The notes under the pieces were generated by a model. The model was not told the DNA's origin. It worked only from the letters and a program-made list of their open reading frames with translations, and searched no databases. Source: Arthrobacter sp. SLBN-112 (GTDB taxonomy: Bacteria > Actinomycetota > Actinomycetes > Actinomycetales > Micrococcaceae). Taken from it: a stretch of 64,000 nt of DNA. The position numbers were made by a program, and so were the translations under genes. Below, in pieces: positions 8,529 to 17,235 of this stretch; position 1 is the stretch's first letter, and every line of letters starts with the position of its first letter. Where the stretch lies: the NCBI RefSeq assembly GCF_006715225.1, contig NZ_VFMU01000001.1, forward strand, positions 2,604,001-2,668,000, read 5' to 3'.

Positions 8529-9113
8529 GTGGCATTGGACATTCATCGGCAGATCCCTGCGTCCTTTGAGCGCGTGCAGCGCAATGAGTACGGGTACAAC
8601 GCCAAGCAGGTGGACCAGTTCCTGCAGCGGGCACGGGTCTCCCTGGAAACGCCCCAGGCCGCCACAGAGCCCGTCAACAGTGCCGATGTCAGGGCCGTGT
8701 CCTTCGACCCCGTCAAGGGCGGCTACTCCGCTGCCGTGGTGGACGCCGCACTGGACCGGCTCGAGGACGCCTTCGCCCGCCGGGAGCGGGATGAGCTCAT
8801 CGCCGCCCACGGCGAGGAAGCCTGGCTCCGCGAAATCGGAAACCTCTCCGGCATCCTCCGGGGGCGGCTGCACCGGCCCGACGGAGACCGCTTCCGCCGG
8901 CCCACCGGCAGGAAGGCGCGCAGCTACAACACGGACGACGTCGACCGGCTGTGCCACGAACTCGTGGCCTACCTTGAGCAGGACAAGCCGCTGAGCGTGG
9001 ACAGCGTACGCCGTGCAGTCTTCCGCCCGGCGGTTGGCCGGGACGGCTACGAGGAATCACAGGTGGACGCCTTCCTGGACCGCGTCGTGGAGCTGATGGC
9101 GGCCATCGACTGA
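8529..9113 (+). CDS. DivIVA-motif protein with four repeats
   Basis: A 194-residue soluble protein made of four copies of the short DivIVA-type motif (F..x..GY....VD.FL): around residues 13-32 (GYNAKQVDQFL), 59-75 (GYSAAVVDAAL), 123-141 (SYNTDDVDRL) and 165-184 (GYEESQVDAFLD). Canonical DivIVA/Wag31 has one such motif followed by a long coiled coil; here the coiled coil is missing. In the family this motif binds curved membrane at poles and septa, so a cell-envelope scaffold role is possible but unproven. GTG start with GAAGG at 8517-8521. A gene of this kind commonly follows cdsA in Micrococcaceae. Confidence 0.8.
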   Translation: MALDIHRQIPASFERVQRNEYGYNAKQVDQFLQRARVSLETPQAATEPVNSADVRAVSFDPVKGGYSAAVVDAALDRLEDAFARRERDELIAAHGEEAWLREIGNLSGILRGRLHRPDGDRFRRPTGRKARSYNTDDVDRLCHELVAYLEQDKPLSVDSVRRAVFRPAVGRDGYEESQVDAFLDRVVELMAAID

Positions 9114-9117
9114 AGGG

Positions 9118-9828
9118 TTACGTCCCAGGGACCGTTTGTTCCCCGTCCTGTGTTGGAGTGGGAGACAGCGGCGTATAGCGGCGCCACACATTTCGGTAAC
9201 CCCGGTACCCGTTCACGGCGGACACAACGAAAAACAGAGCTCCACACACGGCTCCCGCCACTGTGGCAGCTGCCGTACCGGCGCCGGCCACCGTCACCAG
9301 CAGGCCTGCCAGGATGGCGATCAAGGCGGCGTTCGCCATCGTCATGAAAATCATGCTGCTGCCCGCCACATGGCTGAAGTTGCCCCGGCCGCCGAAGAAG
9401 AAGTAGGTCTGCCTTGACCCGGCCTCGTCGTCGTGGTGCGCGGCCATCAGGTACGGTTCCACGCCCGGGTCAAGGTCCACGTAGGCGGCGCGCAGCCTGT
9501 TCATCGCCGTGACGTACATAAGGTCCTCGTGGGCCACATTCATTACGCGAAGCTGGGTCAGGAGCCCGATTGCCGCGTCGATGAACAGGACAACCACGGC
9601 CAGCAGGACAAAGCCGTCCGAAAACCCCGTAGCCTGGCCCACCAGCGCCACGCTGACCACGCTTGCCGACGTGAAGGTGAGGAACATGCCGATCCGCGTC
9701 AGCACCTCGCCCTGCGCGGTACTGCGGGATGCGAGCAGCCCCCAGTGTTCCGTGGCGAGCAACTGCGCCCGCACGGAGGCCGGAACCGCATCCTGCTGGT
9801 GGGACGTCCCGCCGTCCTCAATGGACAT
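9118..9828 (-). CDS. Conserved membrane protein of unknown function
   Basis: I do not recognise a function. The 236-residue protein has a polar N-terminus of about 40 residues, two membrane segments at about 44-66 and 70-92, a soluble middle domain of about 60 residues containing a possible acidic/His cluster (AAHHDDEAGS), and two further membrane segments at about 160-205, then a hydrophilic tail. It is convergent with the DivIVA-motif gene (4 bases between stops) and lies 3' of the symporter gene on the same strand with a 4-base gap, so it may be the last member of that operon. Confidence 0.6.
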   Translation of the reverse strand: MSIEDGGTSHQQDAVPASVRAQLLATEHWGLLASRSTAQGEVLTRIGMFLTFTSASVVSVALVGQATGFSDGFVLLAVVVLFIDAAIGLLTQLRVMNVAHEDLMYVTAMNRLRAAYVDLDPGVEPYLMAAHHDDEAGSRQTYFFFGGRGNFSHVAGSSMIFMTMANAALIAILAGLLVTVAGAGTAAATVAGAVCGALFFVVSAVNGYRGYRNVWRRYTPLSPTPTQDGEQTVPGT

Positions 9829-9832
9829 GGCG

Positions 9833-11329
9833 TTATTGTCCTCCCGATCCCCGTTCGGTTGCCAGCGGCCGTTCCGGGGTGTGCAGGCGGGTCATGGTCC
9901 GTGGCATCGTAGCGGGAATTCGGTGGGAGGTAGCCTGGGACACCACGACCATGACGGCGAAGGCGGCAGGAACACTCCACGCCGCAGGCTGCGCGAGCCA
10001 GGCCGGGGTCTGGCCTAAGCCGGACAGGCCCGCGCCGGACAGGGAGCCCACAATCATGGCCCCGCCGCAGAGCACGCCGCCGGTGAGCATGCCGGCGATG
10101 GCCCCGGCATCCGTCAGGCCGCGCCACCAGATGCCAAGCAGCAGGACCGGGCAGACCGTGGAGGCCGTGAAGGCGAACACCAGGCCCACGCTGCCGGCCA
10201 GTGCCAGGGAGCCGGTCATGAAGGCAAAACCCAGGGGGACGACGGCGGACACGACGGCGGCGAGGCGGAACCCGCGGACGCTGCCGCCCAGGACGTCCTG
10301 GCTGATGACCCCGGCGAGGGACACCACCAGGCCGGACGTTGTGGACAGGAACGCGGCGAAGGCGCCCGCCACCACCAGGGCGGAGAGCAGGTCCCCCGGC
10401 AGCCCGCCCACGAGTTCGCCTGGCAGCCGCAGGACCATGGCGTCCGGCTGTCCCGATCGGGCCAGGCCTGGCGCGTACATGCGGGCCACCAGGCCGTAGG
10501 CGGTGGGGAAGAGGTAGAACACGGACAGCAGGCCCAGGACGATCAGCGTGGTGCGCCGGGCGGACTGCCCGTCCGGGTTGGTGTAGAAACGCACCAGCAC
10601 GTGGGGCAGCCCGAGGGTGCCGAACAGCAGCGCCACCAGCAGGGACACATTCTGGTACAGCCCGGCCGGCGCCAGGTCCGTGGGATTGACCGCCGGCAGC
10701 GACTCCGGCTCGGCACCGTTCCCGGCCAGCACCAAGATGATGAACAGGATGGGCACGGCCAGGGCCGTCAGCTTGAGCCAGTACTGGAACGCCTGCACAA
10801 AGGTGATGGAGCGCATCCCGCCCGCCACCACCGTCAGGCACACCACCACCACGACAGCCACTGAACCCACCCAGGACGGCAGGCCCGTGGCGATCTGGAT
10901 GGTCAGCGCGGCGCCGTGGAGCTGCGGAACGATATACAGCCAGCCCACCACGACGACCACCAGGCTGGTGACCCTCCGGACCGTCCGGGACGAAAGCCGG
11001 GACTCGGTAAAGTCCGGAATGGTGTAGGCGCCCGAACGGCGCAGCGGGGCGGCGACGAAAAGCAGCAGCATCAGGTAGCCGGCCGTATATCCCACCGGGA
11101 ACCAGAGTGCGTCGGTCCCGGACAGCAGGATGAGCCCGGCCACGCCCAGGAAGCTGGCGGCGGACAGGTACTCGCCGCCGATCGCGGACGCGTTCCACCA
11201 CGGCCGCACAGTGCGCGAGGCAACGTAGAAGTCACCCGTGGTCCTTGAGATCCGCAGCCCGTAGAAACCGATAATGGCCGTGGCGAGGGACACCACCGCC
11301 ACGGCTGCAATGGCGGCGCCGGCGTTCAT
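9833..11329 (-). CDS. Solute:sodium symporter (acetate/pyruvate type)
   Basis: An SSS-family permease of about 498 residues and 13 membrane helices, related to the ActP/MctC monocarboxylate carriers. The family signature GEYLSAASFLGVAGLILLSG lies near residue 50, with the Na-site region LPHVLVRFYTNPD in the middle. The frame opens at 11353, but GTGAGGTG directly before the ATG at 11329 favours the latter, 8 bases after the upstream stop. It shares an operon with a small two-helix protein, a LytTR regulator and a LytS-type kinase, implying that this system senses or controls carboxylate uptake. Confidence 0.85.
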   Translation of the reverse strand: MNAGAAIAAVAVVSLATAIIGFYGLRISRTTGDFYVASRTVRPWWNASAIGGEYLSAASFLGVAGLILLSGTDALWFPVGYTAGYLMLLLFVAAPLRRSGAYTIPDFTESRLSSRTVRRVTSLVVVVVGWLYIVPQLHGAALTIQIATGLPSWVGSVAVVVVVCLTVVAGGMRSITFVQAFQYWLKLTALAVPILFIILVLAGNGAEPESLPAVNPTDLAPAGLYQNVSLLVALLFGTLGLPHVLVRFYTNPDGQSARRTTLIVLGLLSVFYLFPTAYGLVARMYAPGLARSGQPDAMVLRLPGELVGGLPGDLLSALVVAGAFAAFLSTTSGLVVSLAGVISQDVLGGSVRGFRLAAVVSAVVPLGFAFMTGSLALAGSVGLVFAFTASTVCPVLLLGIWWRGLTDAGAIAGMLTGGVLCGGAMIVGSLSGAGLSGLGQTPAWLAQPAAWSVPAAFAVMVVVSQATSHRIPATMPRTMTRLHTPERPLATERGSGGQ

Positions 11330-11336
11330 GGGCACC

Positions 11337-11708
11337 TCACTGCTCACCGGCAAGGTCGCGGTACCGGGCCTCGTTGCGGGCCGCCGTCCTGACGTACAGC
11401 CAAGCGCTCAGCCCGATCACGGGGTAGATCCCGGCGCCCAGCAGGAGCCAGCCGAAGGGGATACCGGCGATCCGGGTTTCAGCCATGCCGGGAACTACCA
11501 CCAGGATCAAGGGGAACGCGGCAAGGATCAGCAGGAAGCCGCCCGCCACTACCAGGGCCAGCCGCAGCTGCGACCTGATCAGGGAGCGGACGAACACCTG
11601 TCCCACTTCGGAATCCTGGGCGGCTTCGCGTGACTCAAGCGGACTCCGCCCGCCGGCCACCGGGGATCGTGGGGACGCAAAGGGAGCGGTGACGCGGACG
11701 CGGGTCAT
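11337..11708 (-). CDS. Small membrane protein paired with the symporter
   Basis: A 123-residue protein with a basic N-terminal half and two membrane helices (about residues 50-73 and 82-106), ending in a charged RTAARNEARYRDLAGEQ tail. The topology and position directly before an SSS symporter recall the DUF485 partners of acetate permeases, such as the protein at 13870-14250, though similarity is weak. Its ATG overlaps the stop of the response regulator gene by four bases (ATGA), so the two are translationally coupled. Confidence 0.7.
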   Translation of the reverse strand: MTRVRVTAPFASPRSPVAGGRSPLESREAAQDSEVGQVFVRSLIRSQLRLALVVAGGFLLILAAFPLILVVVPGMAETRIAGIPFGWLLLGAGIYPVIGLSAWLYVRTAARNEARYRDLAGEQ

Positions 11709-12421
11709 GCGTGCGGCCTGATCCTGGTGGCCTCCAGCTTCTCCCGCACGGTGGGCAGATGCCGCCGGCTGATGGGAAGGCCTGCGCCGGCCACCGTGAC
11801 GCGCGGCCCGTCAGCCGCCAGCTTCATCGAGGACACATGCTTCAGCGCCACCAGATAGGAGCGGTGGGTGCGGATGAAGCCGGCGTCCGCCCACTGCTGT
11901 TCAAGATCTGCCAGCGGCACCCGGATCAGGTAGCTGGCGTCGGCGGTGTGCAGCCGCGCGTAGTCCCCCTGCGCCTGGACGTAAGTGACGTCGTCCCGGC
12001 GGATCATCCTGGTGGTCCCGCCCTGGTCAACGGTGATCATCTCAGGTGCCGCACCGCCGTCGCGCAGTTCGCAGATCCGCCCCACGGAACGGGCCAGGCG
12101 TTCGGCGCGCACTGGCTTGAGAAGGTAGTCCACGGCGGCGAGTTCGAACGCCGCCAGGGCGTGTTCCTCGTCAGCGGTGACAAAAACAACGGCCGGCGGA
12201 TTGCTGCTGCGCGCGATGGCGCCGGCGATGTCCAGGCCGGACACGGCGGGCATGTGGATGTCCAGGAAGACGGCGTCGATGTTTCCGGCAGACAAGGCCG
12301 TCATCGCTTCAGCACCGGACGTGGCCCGCAGCACCTTTCCGATGCGTTCGTCCCTGCCCAGCAGGAAGGCCAGTTCCTCAACGGCGGGCAGCTCATCATC
12401 AACGACGAGGACGTTAATCAT
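11705..12421 (-). CDS. LytTR-family response regulator
   Basis: A 238-residue two-component response regulator. The receiver domain (residues 1-120) has the acidic pair Asp8-Asp9, phospho-acceptor Asp54 in VFLDIHMP and Lys in YLLKPV. The C-terminal LytTR DNA-binding domain (about 128-235) shows ITVDQGGTTRMIRRDDVTYVQAQGDYARLHT and FIRTHRSYLVAL. LytTR proteins bind direct repeats; candidates lie at 13759-13794. By analogy with BtsSR/YpdAB-type systems it is likely to control monocarboxylate transporters, and two such transporters flank it. Confidence 0.93.
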   Translation of the reverse strand: MINVLVVDDELPAVEELAFLLGRDERIGKVLRATSGAEAMTALSAGNIDAVFLDIHMPAVSGLDIAGAIARSSNPPAVVFVTADEEHALAAFELAAVDYLLKPVRAERLARSVGRICELRDGGAAPEMITVDQGGTTRMIRRDDVTYVQAQGDYARLHTADASYLIRVPLADLEQQWADAGFIRTHRSYLVALKHVSSMKLAADGPRVTVAGAGLPISRRHLPTVREKLEATRIRPHA

Positions 12422-12454
12422 TCTCCTAGGGTACTTCCAGCTGCGGTGCCGGCC

Positions 12455-13636
12455 TCACGCATCGTGCCCGGGCTGGGACTTTGGCACCCGCATGGTGATC
12501 AGCGTTCCCTCGCCCGGTGCCGTCTCCACCACCAGTCCATGGTCGTTGCCGTACACCTGGCGGAGGCGGGCATCCACGTTCCTCAGCCCCACGTGGTCCC
12601 CGTCCGTGTGGCCCGCCAGCACCGACCGGAGCTGCTCCGGATCCATCCCCACGCCGTCGTCCTCGATGGTGACCTCCGCGAAAGCGCCGGCGTCCTCCGC
12701 GGTGATGGTGATGTGTCCGGGTCCGGCCTTGGCCTCAAGCCCGTGCCGGACGGCGTTCTCCACCAGTGGCTGCAGGCTCAGGAACGGGATGACGGTACCC
12801 AGTACCTCGGGCGCAACCCGCAGGCTGACCTGGACCCGCTCGCCGAACCGGGCCCGCTCCAGGAGCAGGTAGCGGTCAATGCAGCGGAGCTCCTCGGCGA
12901 GCGTGGTGAAGTCGCCGTGCCTTCGGAACGAGTAGCGGGTGAAATCGGCAAATTCCACCACCAGTTCCCTGGCCCGCTCCGGATCGGTGTTGATGAAGGA
13001 CGCGATGGCGTTGAGCGAGTTGTAGATGAAGTGCGGGCTGATCTGGGCGCGCAGGGCCCGGACTTCCGCTTCCATCAGCAGGGTCCGGGAGGCGTCCAGT
13101 TCGGCGAGTTCCACCTGGACCGCCACCCAGTCAGCCACTTCCCCCGTTGCCCTGACCAGGCCGGCACCCGCGGAAGGGGCGAAGGCGGCCACGGTGCCCA
13201 CGATCCGGGCGCCCGCCCGTACGGGGGCGATGACGCCGGCAAGGCGGCCGCCGGTCCCATCGCCGCCTGCGGACAGGACGGCGGTCCGGCCCGAGGCAAG
13301 GACCCCGCCGGCGAGTTCCATCAGGCGCGGCCTGATGTCCTCGGCGCCGCCGTCCCAGGCCAGTACGCCTGAGGTGTCCGTAATGGCCAGGGCGTCGCAG
13401 GCCAGGAGGGCGCGCAGTTGGCGGCTGGCTTTCGCCGCTCCGGTTGGGTTCAAGCCGCGGCGCAGGTGCTGCCCGGCCTGGGAGGCCGCGTGGAGCGTGT
13501 GGTAGGTGGCGCGCTCGGCATCAGTGCCCAGGTCCCGGAAGGAGCGGAGCACCTTCAGGCCCACGCCGACGACGACGGCGATGGCCATGGCGATCACCGC
13601 AACGGCCGCAGCGGTGAGGAGGGGGGAGTCCGGCAT
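12455..13636 (-). CDS. LytS/YehU-type sensor histidine kinase
   Basis: A kinase of about 393 residues. One N-terminal membrane helix is followed by a GAF-like region (about 70-190), then the His-kinase domain with LRAQISPHFIYNSLNAI carrying the phospho-accepting His, and an ATPase domain with VENAVRHGLE (N box) and IEDDGVGMD (G1). This is the His_kinase/HATPase_c layout that partners LytTR regulators, and the gene ends 33 bases before the regulator gene. The open frame extends to 13726; the ATG at 13636 places the helix at the very N-terminus but has no strong ribosome site, so the start is uncertain. Confidence 0.88.
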   Translation of the reverse strand: MPDSPLLTAAAVAVIAMAIAVVVGVGLKVLRSFRDLGTDAERATYHTLHAASQAGQHLRRGLNPTGAAKASRQLRALLACDALAITDTSGVLAWDGGAEDIRPRLMELAGGVLASGRTAVLSAGGDGTGGRLAGVIAPVRAGARIVGTVAAFAPSAGAGLVRATGEVADWVAVQVELAELDASRTLLMEAEVRALRAQISPHFIYNSLNAIASFINTDPERARELVVEFADFTRYSFRRHGDFTTLAEELRCIDRYLLLERARFGERVQVSLRVAPEVLGTVIPFLSLQPLVENAVRHGLEAKAGPGHITITAEDAGAFAEVTIEDDGVGMDPEQLRSVLAGHTDGDHVGLRNVDARLRQVYGNDHGLVVETAPGEGTLITMRVPKSQPGHDA

Positions 13637-13758
13637 GGTGCCCAGCGTAGCGGCGGGTGCCGTTAGGCGCAGCATCGCGACCGTTGAGCGACCGTGGGCG
13701 GCCAGGTTATGGAATGGACAGGCCAACGGACGGCAGAGTGATTGGTGTCACATCTGCG

Positions 13759-13794
13759 GTGTCCCTGTGCAGTGCCTCTGCCCAGTGTCCCTGT
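13759..13794 (+). promoter_or_regulatory. Direct repeat in divergent symporter promoter region
   Basis: GTGTCCCTGT occurs at 13759-13768 and again at 13785-13794, 26 bases apart start to start, between the kinase gene (minus strand) and the DUF485-symporter pair (plus strand). LytTR regulators bind direct repeats, so this is a candidate site. The sequence does not match a published consensus that I can recall. Confidence 0.35.
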
Positions 13795-13869
13795 CCGAAG
13801 CCCCAGCCCGGGGCCTTCGTCCCAGGGCCTGCCGCCCGGTGTGTACCGGCAACTCAATGAGGAGGAATG

Positions 13870-14250
13870 ATGGGTCACGATGCCCATACTCCGGACGCAG
13901 CGGCGTCCGTGGACTTCGAACAAGTCCAGTCGACCGGGCAGTTCCAGGAATTGCGCAAGCGTCACCGCAGCTTTGTCTTCCCCATGGCAGTGGCCTTCCT
14001 GCTGTGGTACTTCGCCTATGTCCTGCTCGCCGACTACGCGGTGGGCTTCATGTCCACCAAGGTATGGGGCAACATCAACATCGGCCTGATCCTGGGCCTG
14101 CTCCAGTTCATCTCCACTTTCGCCATCACCGGCTGGTACGTGCACTACGCCAACCGGAAGCTGGACCCCATCGCCTCCGAAATCAGGCACGAAATCGAGG
14201 GCCACGAATTCGATAAGGACGGAAACCGAGTGGGCGGAGCCAACAAATGA
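13870..14250 (+). CDS. DUF485 membrane protein, acetate permease partner
   Basis: A 126-residue DUF485 protein: cytoplasmic N-terminus, then FQELRKRHRSFVFPMAVAF leading into the first of two membrane helices, a second helix (INIGLILGLLQFISTFAIT), and a charged tail. DUF485 proteins (YjcH type) precede actP-like genes and probably aid permease assembly or stability. Two adjacent ATGs exist (13867, 13870); GGAGG at 13861-13865 gives better spacing to 13870. Its stop overlaps the symporter ATG (ATGA at 14247-14250). Confidence 0.92.
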   Translation: MGHDAHTPDAAASVDFEQVQSTGQFQELRKRHRSFVFPMAVAFLLWYFAYVLLADYAVGFMSTKVWGNINIGLILGLLQFISTFAITGWYVHYANRKLDPIASEIRHEIEGHEFDKDGNRVGGANK

Positions 14251-15863
14251 TCGCAATTCCAGCTGCGGTGGACGTCGCCGCCCTCAAGGACACCACCCTT
14301 CTGAACATGGGCATCTTCGGCCTGTTCGTGGCCGTGACCATGGTGATCGTGTTCCGCGCCAGCCGCAACAACAAGACCGCCGCCGACTACTACGCCGCCG
14401 GCCGCTCCTTCACGGGCTCGCAGAACGGCACCGCCATCGCCGGCGACTACCTGTCGGCAGCATCCTTCCTGGGCATCACCGGCGCCATTGCCATCAACGG
14501 CTATGACGGGTTCATGTACTCCATCGGCTTCCTGGTGGCCTGGCTCGTGGCGCTGCTGCTGGTGGCGGAACTGCTGCGCAACACCGGCAAGTTCACCATG
14601 GCGGATGTGCTCTCCTTCCGGCTGAAGCAGCGCCCGGTGCGGATCGCGGCAGCCATCTCCACGCTGGCCGTCTGCTTCTTCTACCTGCTGGCCCAGATGG
14701 CCGGCGCGGGCAGCCTCATTTCCCTCCTGCTCGGCATCAGCGACTGGGGCGGCCAGGCACTGGTGATCATCGTCGTCGGCGCCCTCATGATCATGTACGT
14801 CCTGATCGGCGGCATGAAGGGCACCACCTGGGTCCAGATCATCAAAGCCATGCTGCTGATCGCCGGCGCCGCCGTCATGACCCTGTGGGTCCTGGCCATC
14901 TACGGCTTCAACCTCTCCGCCCTGCTGGGCGGCGCCGTGGAGACGGCCAACAATCCTGCGGTCCTGAACCCCGGCCTGCAGTACGGCAAGTCGGACACCT
15001 CCAAGCTGGACTTCATGTCCCTGGGCCTTGCCCTGGTCCTGGGTACGGCAGCCCTGCCGCACGTGCTGATGCGCTTCTATACCGTGCCCACTGCCAAGGA
15101 AGCCCGCAAGTCAGTGGTCTGGTCCATCTGGCTGATCGGCCTGTTCTACCTCTTCACGCTGGTGCTGGGCTACGGTGCCGCCGCGCTGGTGGGTGCCGAC
15201 ACGATCAAGAGCGCCCCTGGCGGAGTTAACTCGGCCGCGCCGCTGCTGGCCTTCTACCTGGGCGGCCCGCTGCTGCTCGGCTTCATCTCCGCGGTGGCGT
15301 TCGCCACCATCCTGGCGGTGGTGGCAGGCCTGACCATCACGGCCGCCGCTTCCTTTGCCCATGACATCTACGCCAACGTCATCGCCAAGGGCAAGGCCGA
15401 CGCCGCCACGGAAGTCCGGGTGGCCCGGCGCACCGTGGTGGTGATCGGCATCCTGGCCATCCTTGGCGGCATCTTCGCCAACGGCCAGAATGTGGCCTTC
15501 CTGGTGGCACTGGCCTTCGCCGTCGCCGCATCAGCCAACCTGCCCACCATCATCTACTCGCTGTTCTGGCGGAAGTTCACCACCCAGGGCGCCGTGTGGA
15601 GCATGTACGGCGGCCTGGCCTCGGCGATCCTGCTCATCGTGTTCTCCCCGGTTGTTTCCGGAGCCAAGACCTCGATGATCCCGGGCGCCAACTTCGCCCT
15701 CTTCCCGCTCAGCAACCCGGGCATCGTGTCCATTCCGCTGGCCTTCTTCCTGGGCTGGCTGGGGACCACCCTGGATAAGAAGAAGGAGGATCCCGCCAAG
15801 CAGGCCGAAATGGAAGTCCGCTCGCTCACGGGCATTGGAGCCGAAAAGGCCGTGGACCACTGA
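14247..15863 (+). CDS. Cation/acetate symporter (ActP/MctC type)
   Basis: A 538-residue SSS-family permease with about 13-14 membrane helices. SFTGSQNGTAIAGDYLSAASFLGITGAIAINGYDG is the monocarboxylate subfamily signature, and LPHVLMRFYTVPTAKEARKS marks the middle cytoplasmic loop. The substrate is probably acetate, propionate or pyruvate. It is longer and closer to the ActP/MctC type than the paralogue at 9833-11329. Coupled to the DUF485 gene. The divergent two-component system is the likely regulator. A hairpin terminator follows at 15923-15964. Confidence 0.92.
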   Translation: MIAIPAAVDVAALKDTTLLNMGIFGLFVAVTMVIVFRASRNNKTAADYYAAGRSFTGSQNGTAIAGDYLSAASFLGITGAIAINGYDGFMYSIGFLVAWLVALLLVAELLRNTGKFTMADVLSFRLKQRPVRIAAAISTLAVCFFYLLAQMAGAGSLISLLLGISDWGGQALVIIVVGALMIMYVLIGGMKGTTWVQIIKAMLLIAGAAVMTLWVLAIYGFNLSALLGGAVETANNPAVLNPGLQYGKSDTSKLDFMSLGLALVLGTAALPHVLMRFYTVPTAKEARKSVVWSIWLIGLFYLFTLVLGYGAAALVGADTIKSAPGGVNSAAPLLAFYLGGPLLLGFISAVAFATILAVVAGLTITAAASFAHDIYANVIAKGKADAATEVRVARRTVVVIGILAILGGIFANGQNVAFLVALAFAVAASANLPTIIYSLFWRKFTTQGAVWSMYGGLASAILLIVFSPVVSGAKTSMIPGANFALFPLSNPGIVSIPLAFFLGWLGTTLDKKKEDPAKQAEMEVRSLTGIGAEKAVDH

Positions 15864-15922
15864 CAGATGGACTACTAATACGTGGATCACTGACCGATAT
15901 GCCGGCCGCGCCGGCGTGAACG

Positions 15923-15964
15923 GGAAGAGCCTCCAGCCGCAGCCGCGGCTTGGAGGCTCTTTCC
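15923..15964. terminator. Bidirectional terminator after the acetate symporter
   Basis: GGAAGAGCCTCCA (from 15923) pairs with TGGAGGCTCTTTCC (to 15964), with inner GCCGC/GCGGC pairing. T-rich and A-rich flanks on both sides let it serve the symporter gene and the convergent gene at 15995-16690. Confidence 0.75.
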
Positions 15965-15994
15965 GTTGGCCCTCGGGGTTCCCCGGGAGCGGGT

Positions 15995-16690
15995 TCAACG
16001 CTGGTGGTGGCCGCCCGGCATTAGGTTGTTGTGGCCACCGTGCGGGACGGCGTACTGGCCGGCCGTGGAAGCGGCGAGGCCCGGCGTCGTTATCCCTGCC
16101 ACCAGGACGGCGCCGGCGAAAGCTGCCGGCAGGAGCCGCCCCGGGCGCACTCCCGCTCCCGCCGGAGCAGCGGGAAGCAGCTGCCGTTCATTGTCCTGCC
16201 CATGGCCGCGTTGCCGGACGGCGGCCCGCTGCAGCCACCCGAGCGACGCAATGATCGTGAGCGTGAGCAGCAGCGCCGAAAGGTGGGTCAGGCTGAGGTT
16301 GGAGGCGGCGGGGGCAACGGGCGTGAATGCTATCGCGGCCAGATGGATGGCGGCGGCGCCCGCCAGCACCCACCGCGCCCAGGGCCCGCCGGCCAGGCGT
16401 TCCCTGGCCAGGAACACCACAGCTCCGGCCAGCATTGCCAGTCCCCAGGCGCCGGCCACCACGCCGGCGAAAACCGCCAGTGGCGCCGCAGGTCCCGCCG
16501 ACGCCGCAAAGACACTGGACGAGAGGGCCAGGTTGAGCGATCCCGCCCCGAAGCCCGCAAACCCGGTGAGCAGGCGAACGGCAGGGCCCGCCTGAGGCAC
16601 CTTGCCCTCCGGCACCCCTGTCAGAGGTGTTGGCGTGCCCCGGCCAGCCCGTGCAGCCGGCCGGAGCGATGCCATGCCCGGCGTCGCCAC
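15995..16690 (-). CDS. Membrane protein with His-rich C-terminal tail, unknown function
   Basis: No recognised family. The 231-residue protein has an Arg/Pro-rich N-terminus (about 40 residues), four hydrophobic segments between about residues 42 and 155, a basic cytoplasmic-type loop, a further hydrophobic segment near 190-205, and an ending HGGHNNLMPGGHHQR with four His residues in the last 15. The tail suggests metal binding outside the membrane, which is inference only. It ends two bases before the DUF4383 gene region begins on the same strand, so the pair is probably co-transcribed. Confidence 0.6.
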   Translation of the reverse strand: MATPGMASLRPAARAGRGTPTPLTGVPEGKVPQAGPAVRLLTGFAGFGAGSLNLALSSSVFAASAGPAAPLAVFAGVVAGAWGLAMLAGAVVFLARERLAGGPWARWVLAGAAAIHLAAIAFTPVAPAASNLSLTHLSALLLTLTIIASLGWLQRAAVRQRGHGQDNERQLLPAAPAGAGVRPGRLLPAAFAGAVLVAGITTPGLAASTAGQYAVPHGGHNNLMPGGHHQR

Positions 16691-16692
16691 GG

Positions 16693-17097
16693 CTAGGCCC
16701 GGGCAGCGGCGGGGGACTTGTCCAGGGACAGGCCCACGCCGAGGAGGAGCACGGCGCTGGCAAGGTGGAGGACGTTGTCGGCGCCGTTCAGGGCGATGAT
16801 GTTCAGCGGCGAGTTCAGCAGGAACAGTCCCACGATGCCCACCAGGAGGTAGACGGCGCCCACGGTCGCGTTAACCGTGCGCGCGCTGTCCGTCCCCCGA
16901 AGCCCGGCAAGGAGCAGTGCGGCACCGATAGCGAGGTGGATGACGTTGTGCAGCGGGTTGACTTCGAAAATGATCAGGTTCGCGCCCTCAGTGGCGACGA
17001 AACCGATGCCGGACGTGACAGCGAAGCCCAGCAGGCCCACCAAGAGGTAGACGGCTCCGAAAATGGTGGCGACGAGGCGGTTGGGTGAGTTGCGCAT
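16693..17097 (-). CDS. DUF4383 membrane protein
   Basis: A 134-residue protein with four membrane helices arranged as two similar halves, each starting with a VYLLVG motif (VATIFGAVYLLVGLLGF and NATVGAVYLLVGIVGLF), and carrying NPLHNVIHLAIGAALL and GADNVLHLASAVLL. This repeat is the DUF4383 hallmark, and its function is unknown. A TTG at 17103 is in frame, but GGAAGGAA lies 6 bases before the ATG at 17097, which is preferred. Confidence 0.88.
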   Translation of the reverse strand: MRNSPNRLVATIFGAVYLLVGLLGFAVTSGIGFVATEGANLIIFEVNPLHNVIHLAIGAALLLAGLRGTDSARTVNATVGAVYLLVGIVGLFLLNSPLNIIALNGADNVLHLASAVLLLGVGLSLDKSPAAARA

Positions 17098-17235
17098 GGC
17101 CAATTCCTTCCGATGGGGCGGGCAACAGTTCCCGCCGGTCCAACAGGCCCCAGGTGGGACCCTCGGAAGCGATTCGGTTCATGAACGTGGGTGGATGGGT
17201 AAAAAGATCAGCACCCTTTTCACTTTCCTGTCCGG

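Noticed and set aside
11711..13372. 553-codon plus-strand frame opposite the LytTR/LytS genes
   Set aside because: Composition typical of an antisense shadow in high-GC DNA; the minus-strand genes have unmistakable domains.
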